A stretch of DNA of 64,000 nucleotides from CAZSAT01 sp964604675 (GTDB lineage Bacteria > Myxococcota_A > UBA796 > CAJQPC01): positions 1-64,000 of the forward strand of contig CAZSAT010000025.1 of the NCBI GenBank assembly GCA_964604675.1. The letters are read 5' to 3'. Both the position numbers and the translations under genes were made by a program. Position 1 is the stretch's first letter, and every line of letters begins with the position of its first letter. The notes beneath the pieces are model-generated. The model did no database searches. It was not told the origin of the DNA and was given only the letters and a program-made list of their open reading frames with translations. Shown here piece by piece: positions 36,196 to 43,443 of the stretch.

Positions 36196-37032
36196 ATGCC
36201 CAACGTCTCCCTCCGAGACCTCCTCGACGCTGGTGTGCACTTCGGCCACCAGACTCGCCGCTGGAACCCGCGCATGCGCCCGTACATCTACGGCGCCAAG
36301 AACGGGGTCCACATCATCGACCTCCAGAAGACCGCCCGCGCGCTCATCGAGGCCTGTCGCTTCGTGAACGGGGTCGCCTCCGCAGGTCAGCCCGTGCTCT
36401 TCGTCGGCACCAAGCGCGCGGCGCGCGACATCGTGTCGGGCGAGGCCGGCCGTGCCGGCATGTACTACATCAACAACCGCTGGCTCGGCGGCACGATGAC
36501 CAACTTCAAGACGATCAAGCAGTCCATCGACCGCTTGAACAAGCTGGAGCGGGCGCGTGAGGAGGGTCGCTTCCAGGTGCTCTCGAAGAAGGAGGCGCTC
36601 CAGCTGAGCCGCGAGATCGAGAAGATGAACAAGAGCCTGGGCGGCATCAAGAAGCTCAAGGGTCTCCCGGGCGCCCTCTTCATCATCGATCCAAAGAAGG
36701 AGCACATCGCGATCAACGAGGCGCGCACCCTCAAGATTCCGATCGTGGCGCTCTGCGACACCAACTGCGATCCTTCCGGCATCGACTACGTCATCCCCGG
36801 CAACGACGACGCGCTGAAGTCCATCCAGCTGTTCACGTCCGCCATCGCCGACAGCTGCATCGAGGGCATGGCCGCCGGCCGTGTCAACCCGGATGCCGCG
36901 GTCGCCGCTGCCGCCGACGTGAACGTCGACATCGTGCACCGCGCGCGCTCCTCCTCCGAGGAGCCCGATGCCTCGGCCGCCCCCCCGGCGCCGGAAGCCA
37001 CGCCCGAAGCCGAGGCCACGGCCGAGGCCTAG
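36196..37032 (+). CDS. rpsB: 30S ribosomal protein S2
   Basis: 278 residues beginning MPNVSLRDLLDAGVHFGHQT, with RRWNPRMRPYIYG, YINNRWLGGTMTN and IVALCDTNCDP typical of S2. The C-terminal 35 residues are an Ala/Pro/Glu-rich tail absent from the 241-residue E. coli protein. The frame is open upstream into secA, but the family start is at 36196. First gene of rpsB-tsf-pyrH-frr-uppS-cdsA-rseP. Confidence 0.97.
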   Translation: MPNVSLRDLLDAGVHFGHQTRRWNPRMRPYIYGAKNGVHIIDLQKTARALIEACRFVNGVASAGQPVLFVGTKRAARDIVSGEAGRAGMYYINNRWLGGTMTNFKTIKQSIDRLNKLERAREEGRFQVLSKKEALQLSREIEKMNKSLGGIKKLKGLPGALFIIDPKKEHIAINEARTLKIPIVALCDTNCDPSGIDYVIPGNDDALKSIQLFTSAIADSCIEGMAAGRVNPDAAVAAAADVNVDIVHRARSSSEEPDASAAPPAPEATPEAEATAEA

Positions 37033-37060
37033 CCGAACCCCCGCTCAACACCTTCGAAAA

Positions 37061-37077
37061 CGGCTCCTCCGGGGCCG
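37061..37077 (+). other. Hairpin between rpsB and tsf
   Basis: CGGCTCC and GGGGCCG pair (7 bp, one G-U) with loop TCC, 18 nt before the tsf ATG. It has no T-tract. Possibly a partial terminator or processing site, as known between rpsB and tsf in other bacteria. Confidence 0.3.
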
Positions 37078-37095
37078 CAGAGGACGGAACCACCT

Positions 37096-37743
37096 ATGTC
37101 CATGGCTCAGATCAAGACGCTGCGCGAGCGCACCGGCGCCGGCATGCTGGACTGCAAGAAGGCTCTCACCGAGGCGAGCGGCGATCTCGACGCCGCCGTC
37201 GACTGGCTGCGGCAGAAGGGCATCGCCAAGGCCGCCAAGAAGTCCGGCCGCGCCGCTGCCGAAGGCGTGGTCGCTTCGTACATCCACGCCGGCGGGAAGA
37301 TCGGCGTGCTGGTGGAGGTGAACGCCGAGACCGACTTCGTGGCGAAGAACGACCAGTTCATGGCCTTCGTGAACGACATCGCGATGCACATCGCGGCGGC
37401 CGCTCCGACCTACATCTCCCGTGATGAGGTTCCGAACGACGCGATCGAGCGCGAGAAGAAGGTGCAGCTCGCCCGCGTGATGGAGGAGGGCAAGCCCCAA
37501 CACATCGCCGAGAAGATCGTCGCGGGTCGCATGGGCAAGTTCTACGAGGAGCAGTGCCTGCTCGACCAGACCTTCGTCAAGGACGACAAGAAGACGGTCG
37601 GCGAGGTCGTGTCCGACAAGATCGCGACCATCGGCGAGAACATCAAGATCCGCCGCTTCTCCCGCTTCGTGATGGGCGAAGGCCTCGAGAAGAAGCAGGA
37701 CGACTTCGCGGCCGAGGTCGCTGCAGCGGCCGGCCTGGCCTGA
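37096..37743 (+). CDS. tsf: Elongation factor Ts
   Basis: 215 residues: N-terminal UBA-like domain (IKTLRERTGAGMLDCKKALTEA) and the TDFVAKND motif that contacts EF-Tu. At 215 residues it is the short EF-Ts type (E. coli 283), keeping one dimerisation-type subdomain. It exchanges GDP for GTP on EF-Tu. pyrH begins 1 nt after its stop. Confidence 0.95.
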   Translation: MSMAQIKTLRERTGAGMLDCKKALTEASGDLDAAVDWLRQKGIAKAAKKSGRAAAEGVVASYIHAGGKIGVLVEVNAETDFVAKNDQFMAFVNDIAMHIAAAAPTYISRDEVPNDAIEREKKVQLARVMEEGKPQHIAEKIVAGRMGKFYEEQCLLDQTFVKDDKKTVGEVVSDKIATIGENIKIRRFSRFVMGEGLEKKQDDFAAEVAAAAGLA

Positions 37744-37744
37744 G

Positions 37745-38461
37745 GTGGCGGACGCCTACAAGCGTGTCCTGTTGAAGCTCTCCGGCGAGATGCTCGCCGG
37801 GGAGGGCAGCTTCGGAATCACCGCCGATGTCATCGGCGGCTTCGCCGAGGAGGTCGGCGCGCTGCAGGCGCTCGGTGCGGAGGTCGCCATCGTCATCGGC
37901 GGCGGCAACATCTTCCGCGGGCTCTCTGGGGCAAGCCGTGGGATGGATCGCGCGCACGCCGACTACATGGGCATGCTGGCCACCGTGATCAACGCGCTGG
38001 CCCTGCAGGATGCTCTCGAGCGGCGCGGCACCTACACGCGCGTGATGTCCGCGATTCCCATGGACCGCATCGCCGAGCCGTACATCAAGCGGCGAGCCAC
38101 CCGGCACCTCGAGAAGGGGCGCGTGGTCATCTTCGCCGCCGGCACGGGCAATCCCTTCTTCTCCACCGACACCGCTGCGGCCCTCCGCGCCGCTGAGATC
38201 GGTGCCGACGTGGTGCTCAAGGGCACGAAGGTCGACGGGGTGTACGACAAGGATCCGGCGCTCTACGACGACGCCGTGAAGCTCGACCACGTCACCTACC
38301 TCGACGCCATCAAGCGCGGCCTGAAGGTCATGGACACCACGGCGATCTCGCTGTGCATGGACAACAGCCTTCCCATCGTGGTCTTCGACATGAAGCCTGG
38401 CAACGTGGTGCGTGTGGTCGAGGGCGAGCCCATCGGAACGAGGGTCGACGACCGCCCGTGA
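37745..38461 (+). CDS. pyrH: UMP kinase
   Basis: 238 residues of the amino-acid-kinase fold: LLKLSGEMLAG, VIGGGNIFRG, GTGNPFFSTDTAAALRA and a C-terminal GTRV. It phosphorylates UMP to UDP. GTG start (MADAYKRVLLKLSG) 1 nt after tsf. Standard length and standard position between tsf and frr. Confidence 0.96.
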   Translation: MADAYKRVLLKLSGEMLAGEGSFGITADVIGGFAEEVGALQALGAEVAIVIGGGNIFRGLSGASRGMDRAHADYMGMLATVINALALQDALERRGTYTRVMSAIPMDRIAEPYIKRRATRHLEKGRVVIFAAGTGNPFFSTDTAAALRAAEIGADVVLKGTKVDGVYDKDPALYDDAVKLDHVTYLDAIKRGLKVMDTTAISLCMDNSLPIVVFDMKPGNVVRVVEGEPIGTRVDDRP

Positions 38462-38490
38462 TCCATTAAGCCTCGGACAACGGAGGACCT

Positions 38491-39054
38491 GTGGTCGACG
38501 AGTACATGAGCGCAATGAACGACGACATGGCCAAGGCCCTCTCGTCGCTCCAGAACCAGCTCTCCACGGTGCGAACCGGTCGTGCCTCCCCGGCACTGCT
38601 CGACAACGTGCAGGTCAACGTGTCCAGCTACGGGGCCGTCATGCCGCTGAAGCAGCTGGCCACGGTGTCGGCGCCGGACGCTCGACTGCTCCAGATCGCC
38701 CCCTGGGACAAGTCGGTCATCGCAGACATCGAGAAGGCCATTGCCACCGCAAACCTCGGCTTGAACCCCAACAGCGACGGCAACGTGGTGCGGGTGCCGA
38801 TCCCGCCGCTCACGACCGAGCGTCGCCAGGACATGGTCAGGCAGGTCCGTCGCATGGGCGAGGACGCCAAGATCAGCATCCGGCACGCACGCCGTGAGTA
38901 CAACGACCTCTTCAAGGAGCTCGAGGGCGACAAGGAGATCTCCGAGGACGAGCTGAAGCGCGTGCTCAAGCAGGTCCAGGAGGGAACGGACGCCTCGGTC
39001 AAGCAGGTCGACGGCGTGGTCGGGGCGAAGGAAGCGGAGATCCTGGAGGTGTGA
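38491..39054 (+). CDS. frr: Ribosome recycling factor
   Basis: 187 residues: RTGRASPALLDNVQVNVSSYG, PLKQLATVSAPDARLLQI, PWDKSVIADIEKAI and NPNSDGNVVRVPIPPLTTERR are family blocks. It releases ribosomes after termination with EF-G. GTG start with GGAGGACCT immediately upstream. The stop overlaps the uppS start (GTGA). Confidence 0.97.
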   Translation: MVDEYMSAMNDDMAKALSSLQNQLSTVRTGRASPALLDNVQVNVSSYGAVMPLKQLATVSAPDARLLQIAPWDKSVIADIEKAIATANLGLNPNSDGNVVRVPIPPLTTERRQDMVRQVRRMGEDAKISIRHARREYNDLFKELEGDKEISEDELKRVLKQVQEGTDASVKQVDGVVGAKEAEILEV

Positions 39055-39785
39055 GCACCTCCCGCGTCCCCCGTCACGTGGCCATCATCATGGATGGCAA
39101 CGGGCGTTGGGCCGAGCGCCAGGGGCTGCCCCGGGTGCGCGGCCACGAAGAAGGCGCCGAGAGCGTGCGCGAGATCACCCGCGCCTGCCGCGCCCAAGGT
39201 GTCGAAGCGCTCACGCTCTACAGCTTCTCCACCGAGAACTGGAAGCGACCCAAGCGCGAGGTCGCGCACCTGATGCGCTTGCTGCAGAAGTACCTGCGGC
39301 AGGAGCGTCGCGAGCTGCTCGACAACGGCATCCGGCTCCGGGCCATCGGCCAGGTCGATCGCTTGCCGCTCTATGTGCGCAAGCCGCTCCAGGAGCTGGT
39401 GCGCCTCACCGACAAGCCCAGCTGCCGCATGACGCTGACCCTGGCCTTGTCCTACGGTTCGCGCACCGAGATCGTCGACGCGGCCCAGCAGCTGGCACGT
39501 CTGGTCAAGGCGGGAGCGCTCAAGCCCGAGGCCATCGACGAGGCAGCGATCGAGCGATGCCTCTACACGGCGGGCCTGCCGGACCCCGACCTGCTCATCC
39601 GCACGAGCGGCGAGATGCGCATCTCGAACTTCCTGCTCTGGCAGCTCGCCTACGCCGAGATCTACGTCACCGACGCCGCGTGGCCGGACTTCCGCCGACC
39701 TCAGCTGGCCGAGGCCTTCGCGGCCTACGCCGGCCGGGAGCGGCGGTTCGGCAAGACCGGCGCTCAGCTCCGGGACCCCCGCTGA
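39051..39785 (+). CDS. uppS: Isoprenyl transferase (undecaprenyl diphosphate synthase)
   Basis: 244 residues: HVAIIMDGNGRWAERQGLPR with the catalytic Asp, GHEEGAESVREI, YSFSTENWKRP, and the C-terminal RTSGEMRISNFLLWQ. It makes the C55 lipid carrier for peptidoglycan and LPS. GTG start inside the frr stop; TGATG overlap with cdsA. The dxr gene found between frr and uppS in E. coli is absent here. Confidence 0.96.
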   Translation: MSTSRVPRHVAIIMDGNGRWAERQGLPRVRGHEEGAESVREITRACRAQGVEALTLYSFSTENWKRPKREVAHLMRLLQKYLRQERRELLDNGIRLRAIGQVDRLPLYVRKPLQELVRLTDKPSCRMTLTLALSYGSRTEIVDAAQQLARLVKAGALKPEAIDEAAIERCLYTAGLPDPDLLIRTSGEMRISNFLLWQLAYAEIYVTDAAWPDFRRPQLAEAFAAYAGRERRFGKTGAQLRDPR

Positions 39786-40582
39786 TGCTCACCCGCCTTG
39801 TCGCCGCCGCGGTCGGTCTCGCCGTCGTGCTTCCCCTGCTGGTCTTCGGAGGCACCTGGGGCCTGGAGGCCCTGGTCGGTGTGGTGGTCGTGGTCGGCCT
39901 GCACGAGTACGGGGCGATGGCCTTTCCCGAGGCGAAGGACTGGGCCCGCTTCGTGCTCTTTCCCACGGGGCTCCTGCTCTACGCCTCCGTGCTCTACGCG
40001 CCGCCCGCCCTGATCGGTCCCACCGTGGGCCTGTTGCTGCTGGTCTGCTTGATGGCCGTGCTCTTTCGTTCGGGCCCGGTGGACGAGCACCTCTCGAGCG
40101 CTGCGAGGCTGTGGCTCGGCTTGGGCTACGTCGCGGCGCTGTTGAGCCTCCTGCCCCTGATCCGGCGTCACGAGTTCGGGCTGGCCTGGATCTTCCTGAT
40201 GCTGGCGGTGGTCTGGGCCGGAGACTCCGGCGCCTACTTCACGGGGCGCGCGTTCGGCTCCACCAAGCTCTACGAAAAGATCTCGCCGAAGAAGACCTGG
40301 GAGGGCGTGGTCGGCGGCCTGGCGGGGTCGGTGGGCGGCGCGCTGCTCGTGCGCCACTTCGGTCTCCCCGACACCTCGGTGTCCGAGATCGTGGTGCTCG
40401 CCCTGGTGCTCGGTGCCGGCGGTGTGGTGGGGGACCTGGTGGAGTCCATGATCAAGCGCTCGGCGGGTGTCAAGGACTCCGGCACGATCATGCCGGGACA
40501 CGGTGGCATCCTCGACCGGGTCGACTCGTTGCTCTTCTCCGGGGCTCTGTTGTGGGCGTGGCTGGTGGTCTCCGGGGCATGA
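39785..40582 (+). CDS. cdsA: Phosphatidate cytidylyltransferase
   Basis: 265 residues with about seven or eight membrane helices and the CdsA signature near the C-terminus: SMIKRSAGVKDSGTIMPGHGG then ILDRVDSL. It makes CDP-diacylglycerol for phospholipids. The ATG shares its A with the uppS stop. The frame is open upstream only as a shadow of uppS. Confidence 0.94.
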   Translation: MLTRLVAAAVGLAVVLPLLVFGGTWGLEALVGVVVVVGLHEYGAMAFPEAKDWARFVLFPTGLLLYASVLYAPPALIGPTVGLLLLVCLMAVLFRSGPVDEHLSSAARLWLGLGYVAALLSLLPLIRRHEFGLAWIFLMLAVVWAGDSGAYFTGRAFGSTKLYEKISPKKTWEGVVGGLAGSVGGALLVRHFGLPDTSVSEIVVLALVLGAGGVVGDLVESMIKRSAGVKDSGTIMPGHGGILDRVDSLLFSGALLWAWLVVSGA

Positions 40583-40618
40583 CCATGGCCTTTCGGGGGT
40601 CCGCCCTCCGAGGCACGT

Positions 40619-40624
40619 TAGGGT
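40619..40624 (+). promoter_or_regulatory. -10-like TAGGGT upstream of rseP
   Basis: TAGGGT (TANNNT) lies 25 nt before the TTG start of rseP, with a GGAGG ribosome-binding site in between. A possible internal promoter of the rpsB-rseP run. Confidence 0.25.
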
Positions 40625-40649
40625 CCCACCTGCCCCGCGGAGGCTGAGC

Positions 40650-42323
40650 TTGGTCTACTTCGCAGCGCTCGTCCTGGTCGCGGTGCTCATCGTGATCCAC
40701 GAGTTCGGGCACTTCGTGGTCGCGAAGCTGTTCGGCGTGAACGTGCTCACCTTCTCCGTGGGCTTCGGGCGTCGCCTGGCAGGCTTTCGCTTCGGCGGCA
40801 CGGACTACCGCCTGAGCCTGCTTCCGTTCGGGGGCTACGTGCAGATGGAAGGGGCCGACCCCTTCATGGACGGCGGGACCGACGGCGACCTGCACTCCGA
40901 AGGCGCCATGTTGAACAAGCCCGTGTGGCAGCGGCTGCTCATCATCGCCGCGGGCCCCGTCTCCAACCTCGCCTTGCCGGTCGTGCTCTTCGCAGGCCTG
41001 GCCATGGGGGGCGAGCCCCAGGTGGCCACCTCGGTCGAGACCGTGCTGGTCGGGGAGCCGGCGTGGGAGGCCGGCATCCGCGAAGGCGACCAGGTGCGAG
41101 CCGTCGCCGGTGAGCCTGTCATCTTCTGGGGCGACTTCTACCGTGTGCTGGGCAGGGTGGCGGACCCGGGGGACACCGTCTCGCTCACGCTGGAGCGCGA
41201 TGGCTCCGCCTACCAGGCCGACGTGCGCATCCCGGCCCGCGCGGAGGAGACCGAGACCGGGCTCTCTCCTGCCTGGATGGGCATGGACTACATGGCGCCC
41301 GACGCCACCGTGGGCGTGAGCGACAACGACTCCCCCGCCGCCAGGTCCGGGCTGCAAACTGGGGACGAGGTGCTCTCGGTGGAGGGCGCGGAGGTCGACA
41401 CCTACGGCGAGCTGATGGCGGCGTTGGCGGGTGTGCAGCAGGCCACGCTGAAGGTGGCGCGCGAGGTGGACGGCGAGCTCCAGGAGCTCTCCCTCACGCT
41501 GACCGCGGATCCTGGCTGGGCTGGGCCCGAGCTGCTCTTCGAAGACCCCCGCGCCAACGCCTGGGGCGTCTACCCCGGCTACCTCTTCGTGCGTGAGATC
41601 TCCGAGGACTCCGCTGCGAGTGAGGCCAACATCCTGGTGGGCGACCGCCTCGCCGCCATCGATGGCCGCGGGCTCACAGCGTGGAGCGAGGTGGTCGAAC
41701 GGATCGGTGCCAAGCAGGAGGGGGAGGGGAGTGGCTCCGATGCCGTGCCGCTCGTGCTCACGCTCGTCCGCGACGGCCGTGTGATCGAAGAGACGGTGCT
41801 GCCCCGAATCGTGCGGGACACCGATGGCTTCGGTCGGTACCGCTACCGCGCGCTGGTGGGCATCTCGGCCCTCGGCAGCAACGTCGTGGGACCGACCACA
41901 CCCCGCTACTACGGGCCTGTGGAAGCGCTCGGCAAGGGTGTCGACGAGACCATCGGATTGGCCACCTTCGTGCTGGAGCAGGTCGGCAAGCTCGTGACCT
42001 TCGAGGCGGACCCCCGCAAGACCCTCGGCGGCCCCGTGCAGATCGTGCGCGACGCGAAGGCTGCCGCCGAAGCGGGCATCTACACCTACGTGCGCATGAT
42101 GGGGGCGCTCTCCATCAGCCTGGGCATCATCAACTTCCTGCCGGTGCCGGTGCTGGACGGCGGGCAGTTCCTGTTCTACCTGGCGGAAGGCATCCGAGGG
42201 CGACCGCTCTCGCTGGCCATCCGCGAGCGCGCCCAGCAGGTTGGCGTACTCTTCCTGGTGGCCCTGATGTTCGCGGTCATGGTCATGGACGTCGACCGCT
42301 GGATCCAGCAGCTGACCCAATAG
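40650..42323 (+). CDS. rseP: Site-2 protease RseP, intramembrane zinc metalloprotease
   Basis: 557 residues from TTG 40650, chosen because GGAGG (40639-40643) is 6 nt upstream and the first helix follows at once. It has the zinc motif HEFGH (about residues 18-22) in the first membrane helix, PDZ-like domains (clear ones near residues 220-280 and 310-360) and the LDG motif as NFLPVPVLDGG. At 557 residues it is about 100 longer than E. coli RseP, with an extended periplasmic PDZ region. It cleaves anti-sigma factors and signal-peptide remnants. Part of the cdsA-rseP run. Confidence 0.93.
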   Translation: MVYFAALVLVAVLIVIHEFGHFVVAKLFGVNVLTFSVGFGRRLAGFRFGGTDYRLSLLPFGGYVQMEGADPFMDGGTDGDLHSEGAMLNKPVWQRLLIIAAGPVSNLALPVVLFAGLAMGGEPQVATSVETVLVGEPAWEAGIREGDQVRAVAGEPVIFWGDFYRVLGRVADPGDTVSLTLERDGSAYQADVRIPARAEETETGLSPAWMGMDYMAPDATVGVSDNDSPAARSGLQTGDEVLSVEGAEVDTYGELMAALAGVQQATLKVAREVDGELQELSLTLTADPGWAGPELLFEDPRANAWGVYPGYLFVREISEDSAASEANILVGDRLAAIDGRGLTAWSEVVERIGAKQEGEGSGSDAVPLVLTLVRDGRVIEETVLPRIVRDTDGFGRYRYRALVGISALGSNVVGPTTPRYYGPVEALGKGVDETIGLATFVLEQVGKLVTFEADPRKTLGGPVQIVRDAKAAAEAGIYTYVRMMGALSISLGIINFLPVPVLDGGQFLFYLAEGIRGRPLSLAIRERAQQVGVLFLVALMFAVMVMDVDRWIQQLTQ

Positions 42324-42326
42324 CGG

Positions 42327-42332
42327 GATAGC
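42327..42332 (+). promoter_or_regulatory. -10-like GATAGC before the USG-1/Asd-like gene
   Basis: GATAGC ends 8 nt before the ATG, and the intervening CGCGCGGC has no Shine-Dalgarno. It fits the leaderless pattern. Confidence 0.35.
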
Positions 42333-42340
42333 CGCGCGGC

Positions 42341-43330
42341 ATGTCGGAACTACGCATTGGAGTGGTGGGCGCGACGGGCGCTCTCGGTCGTCAGGTGGTC
42401 GCGAGCCTGGACGCCTCGGACCTCGCGGTGGAGCTTGTTCCCTTCGCAAGCCGTGCGAGTCGCGCCACGAGCCTGGACGTGAGCGGCGAGCCGGAGCGGG
42501 TGCGCGTGCCGACCCTGCCCGACCTCGCCGAGCTGGACGCTGTCGTGCTGGCGCTGCCTCGCGACGAAGCCGAGGCCCTGCTGCCAGGGCTGCTCGACGA
42601 GGGGGTGCCGGTGCTCGACCCGACCGGCGTGCTCGGTGACGCGCCGCTGTTCGTGCCGTGGGCCAACCCTTGGGCGGTCGAGGACCTCCGGGAGGACGGC
42701 GGCGTTCGGCTGCCAGGACCGCTCTCCCTCCTCCTCCTCGCGGTGTGCAGACCCCTCCAGGCGTCCTTCGGGTTGCTGTCCGTGCGTGGCACGGCGTGGA
42801 TGCCGGCCTCCATCGCCGGACGCGCCGCCATCGAGGAGCTCAGCGGGCAGGTGGTCTCCCTGTTCAACCAGCAGGACCCCCCACGCGCCATCTTCCGGGA
42901 GGGGCTGGCGTTCGACGTGCTCCCCAGCTGGGGACCCGTGGGCCCGGACGGTTGGTCAGTCTACGAGGCCAACACGGCGACCGAGACCGCTTCCGTGCTC
43001 GGTCTCGGTGACGCCGCCTTCGCGGTGACCGCGATGATGGCCCCGCTGTTCGCGGGACTGCTCGCCTCGCTCACCATCACCCTGGAGCAGCAACCTGGAG
43101 CCGAAGCGCTCCACGAGCTCTTTGCTGACACGCCCCAGCTCCAGCACGTGGACGGGCGCCCGCTCATGCCGCGGGCCCGAGGTGGCCACGGCACCGTGGC
43201 GGTTGGCCGGCTGCGTGAGGACCCTGCCGGCCAGGCCCTGCATCTCGTGGCCAGCGCCGACCCGCAGGCCCTCGTCGGGGCGGCCTGCGTGGACGTGCTG
43301 ACCTACTGCCGGGAGCATGGCCAGCTCTGA
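42341..43330 (+). CDS. USG-1-like aspartate-semialdehyde dehydrogenase homologue without the active-site Cys
   Basis: 329 residues. N-terminal NAD(P)-binding Rossmann loop GVVGATGALGRQVV (about residues 7-20). The C-terminal domain follows the Asd/USG-1 pattern (AFDVLPSWGP, HVDGRPLMPRARGGHGTVAVG). At the catalytic site Asd reads NxNCSTxQ; here the aligned segment is RLPGPLSLLLLAVCRPLQ, so the nucleophilic Cys is missing. E. coli USG-1 is a similar inactive homologue encoded beside truA, and truA is the second gene downstream here. Function unknown; a true Asd is probably elsewhere in the genome. Confidence 0.75.
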   Translation: MSELRIGVVGATGALGRQVVASLDASDLAVELVPFASRASRATSLDVSGEPERVRVPTLPDLAELDAVVLALPRDEAEALLPGLLDEGVPVLDPTGVLGDAPLFVPWANPWAVEDLREDGGVRLPGPLSLLLLAVCRPLQASFGLLSVRGTAWMPASIAGRAAIEELSGQVVSLFNQQDPPRAIFREGLAFDVLPSWGPVGPDGWSVYEANTATETASVLGLGDAAFAVTAMMAPLFAGLLASLTITLEQQPGAEALHELFADTPQLQHVDGRPLMPRARGGHGTVAVGRLREDPAGQALHLVASADPQALVGAACVDVLTYCREHGQL

Positions 43331-43412
43331 CACGCTGTCCGGCCACGGAGGGGCGTCGTGCCCGCCATTGACAGCTTGTCGCTGCAAGGGCCTGCTCGGG
43401 CGGGTCCTCACC

Positions 43413-43429
43413 GTGGCACGATTCCTGCT
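43413..43429 (+). promoter_or_regulatory. Sigma-54-like promoter element
   Basis: TGGCACG-N4-CTGCT (43414-43429) has GG and GC separated by exactly ten bases and differs from TGGCACG-N4-TTGCW at one position. It lies in the 113-nt gap upstream of the large secreted fusion protein. Predicted initiation near 43440 would leave almost no leader before ATG 43444. A TTGACA at 43368-43373 has no matching -10. Confidence 0.35.
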
Positions 43430-43443
43430 GCCGTTGCGGGTTG

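Noticed and set aside
39051..39785. dxr expected between frr and uppS
   Set aside because: frr and uppS overlap by 4 bp, so there is no room; dxr is simply not in this cluster.
43368..43373. TTGACA as a -35 box for the fusion-protein gene
   Set aside because: No acceptable -10 hexamer at 15-18 bases; the sigma-54-like element is the better candidate.
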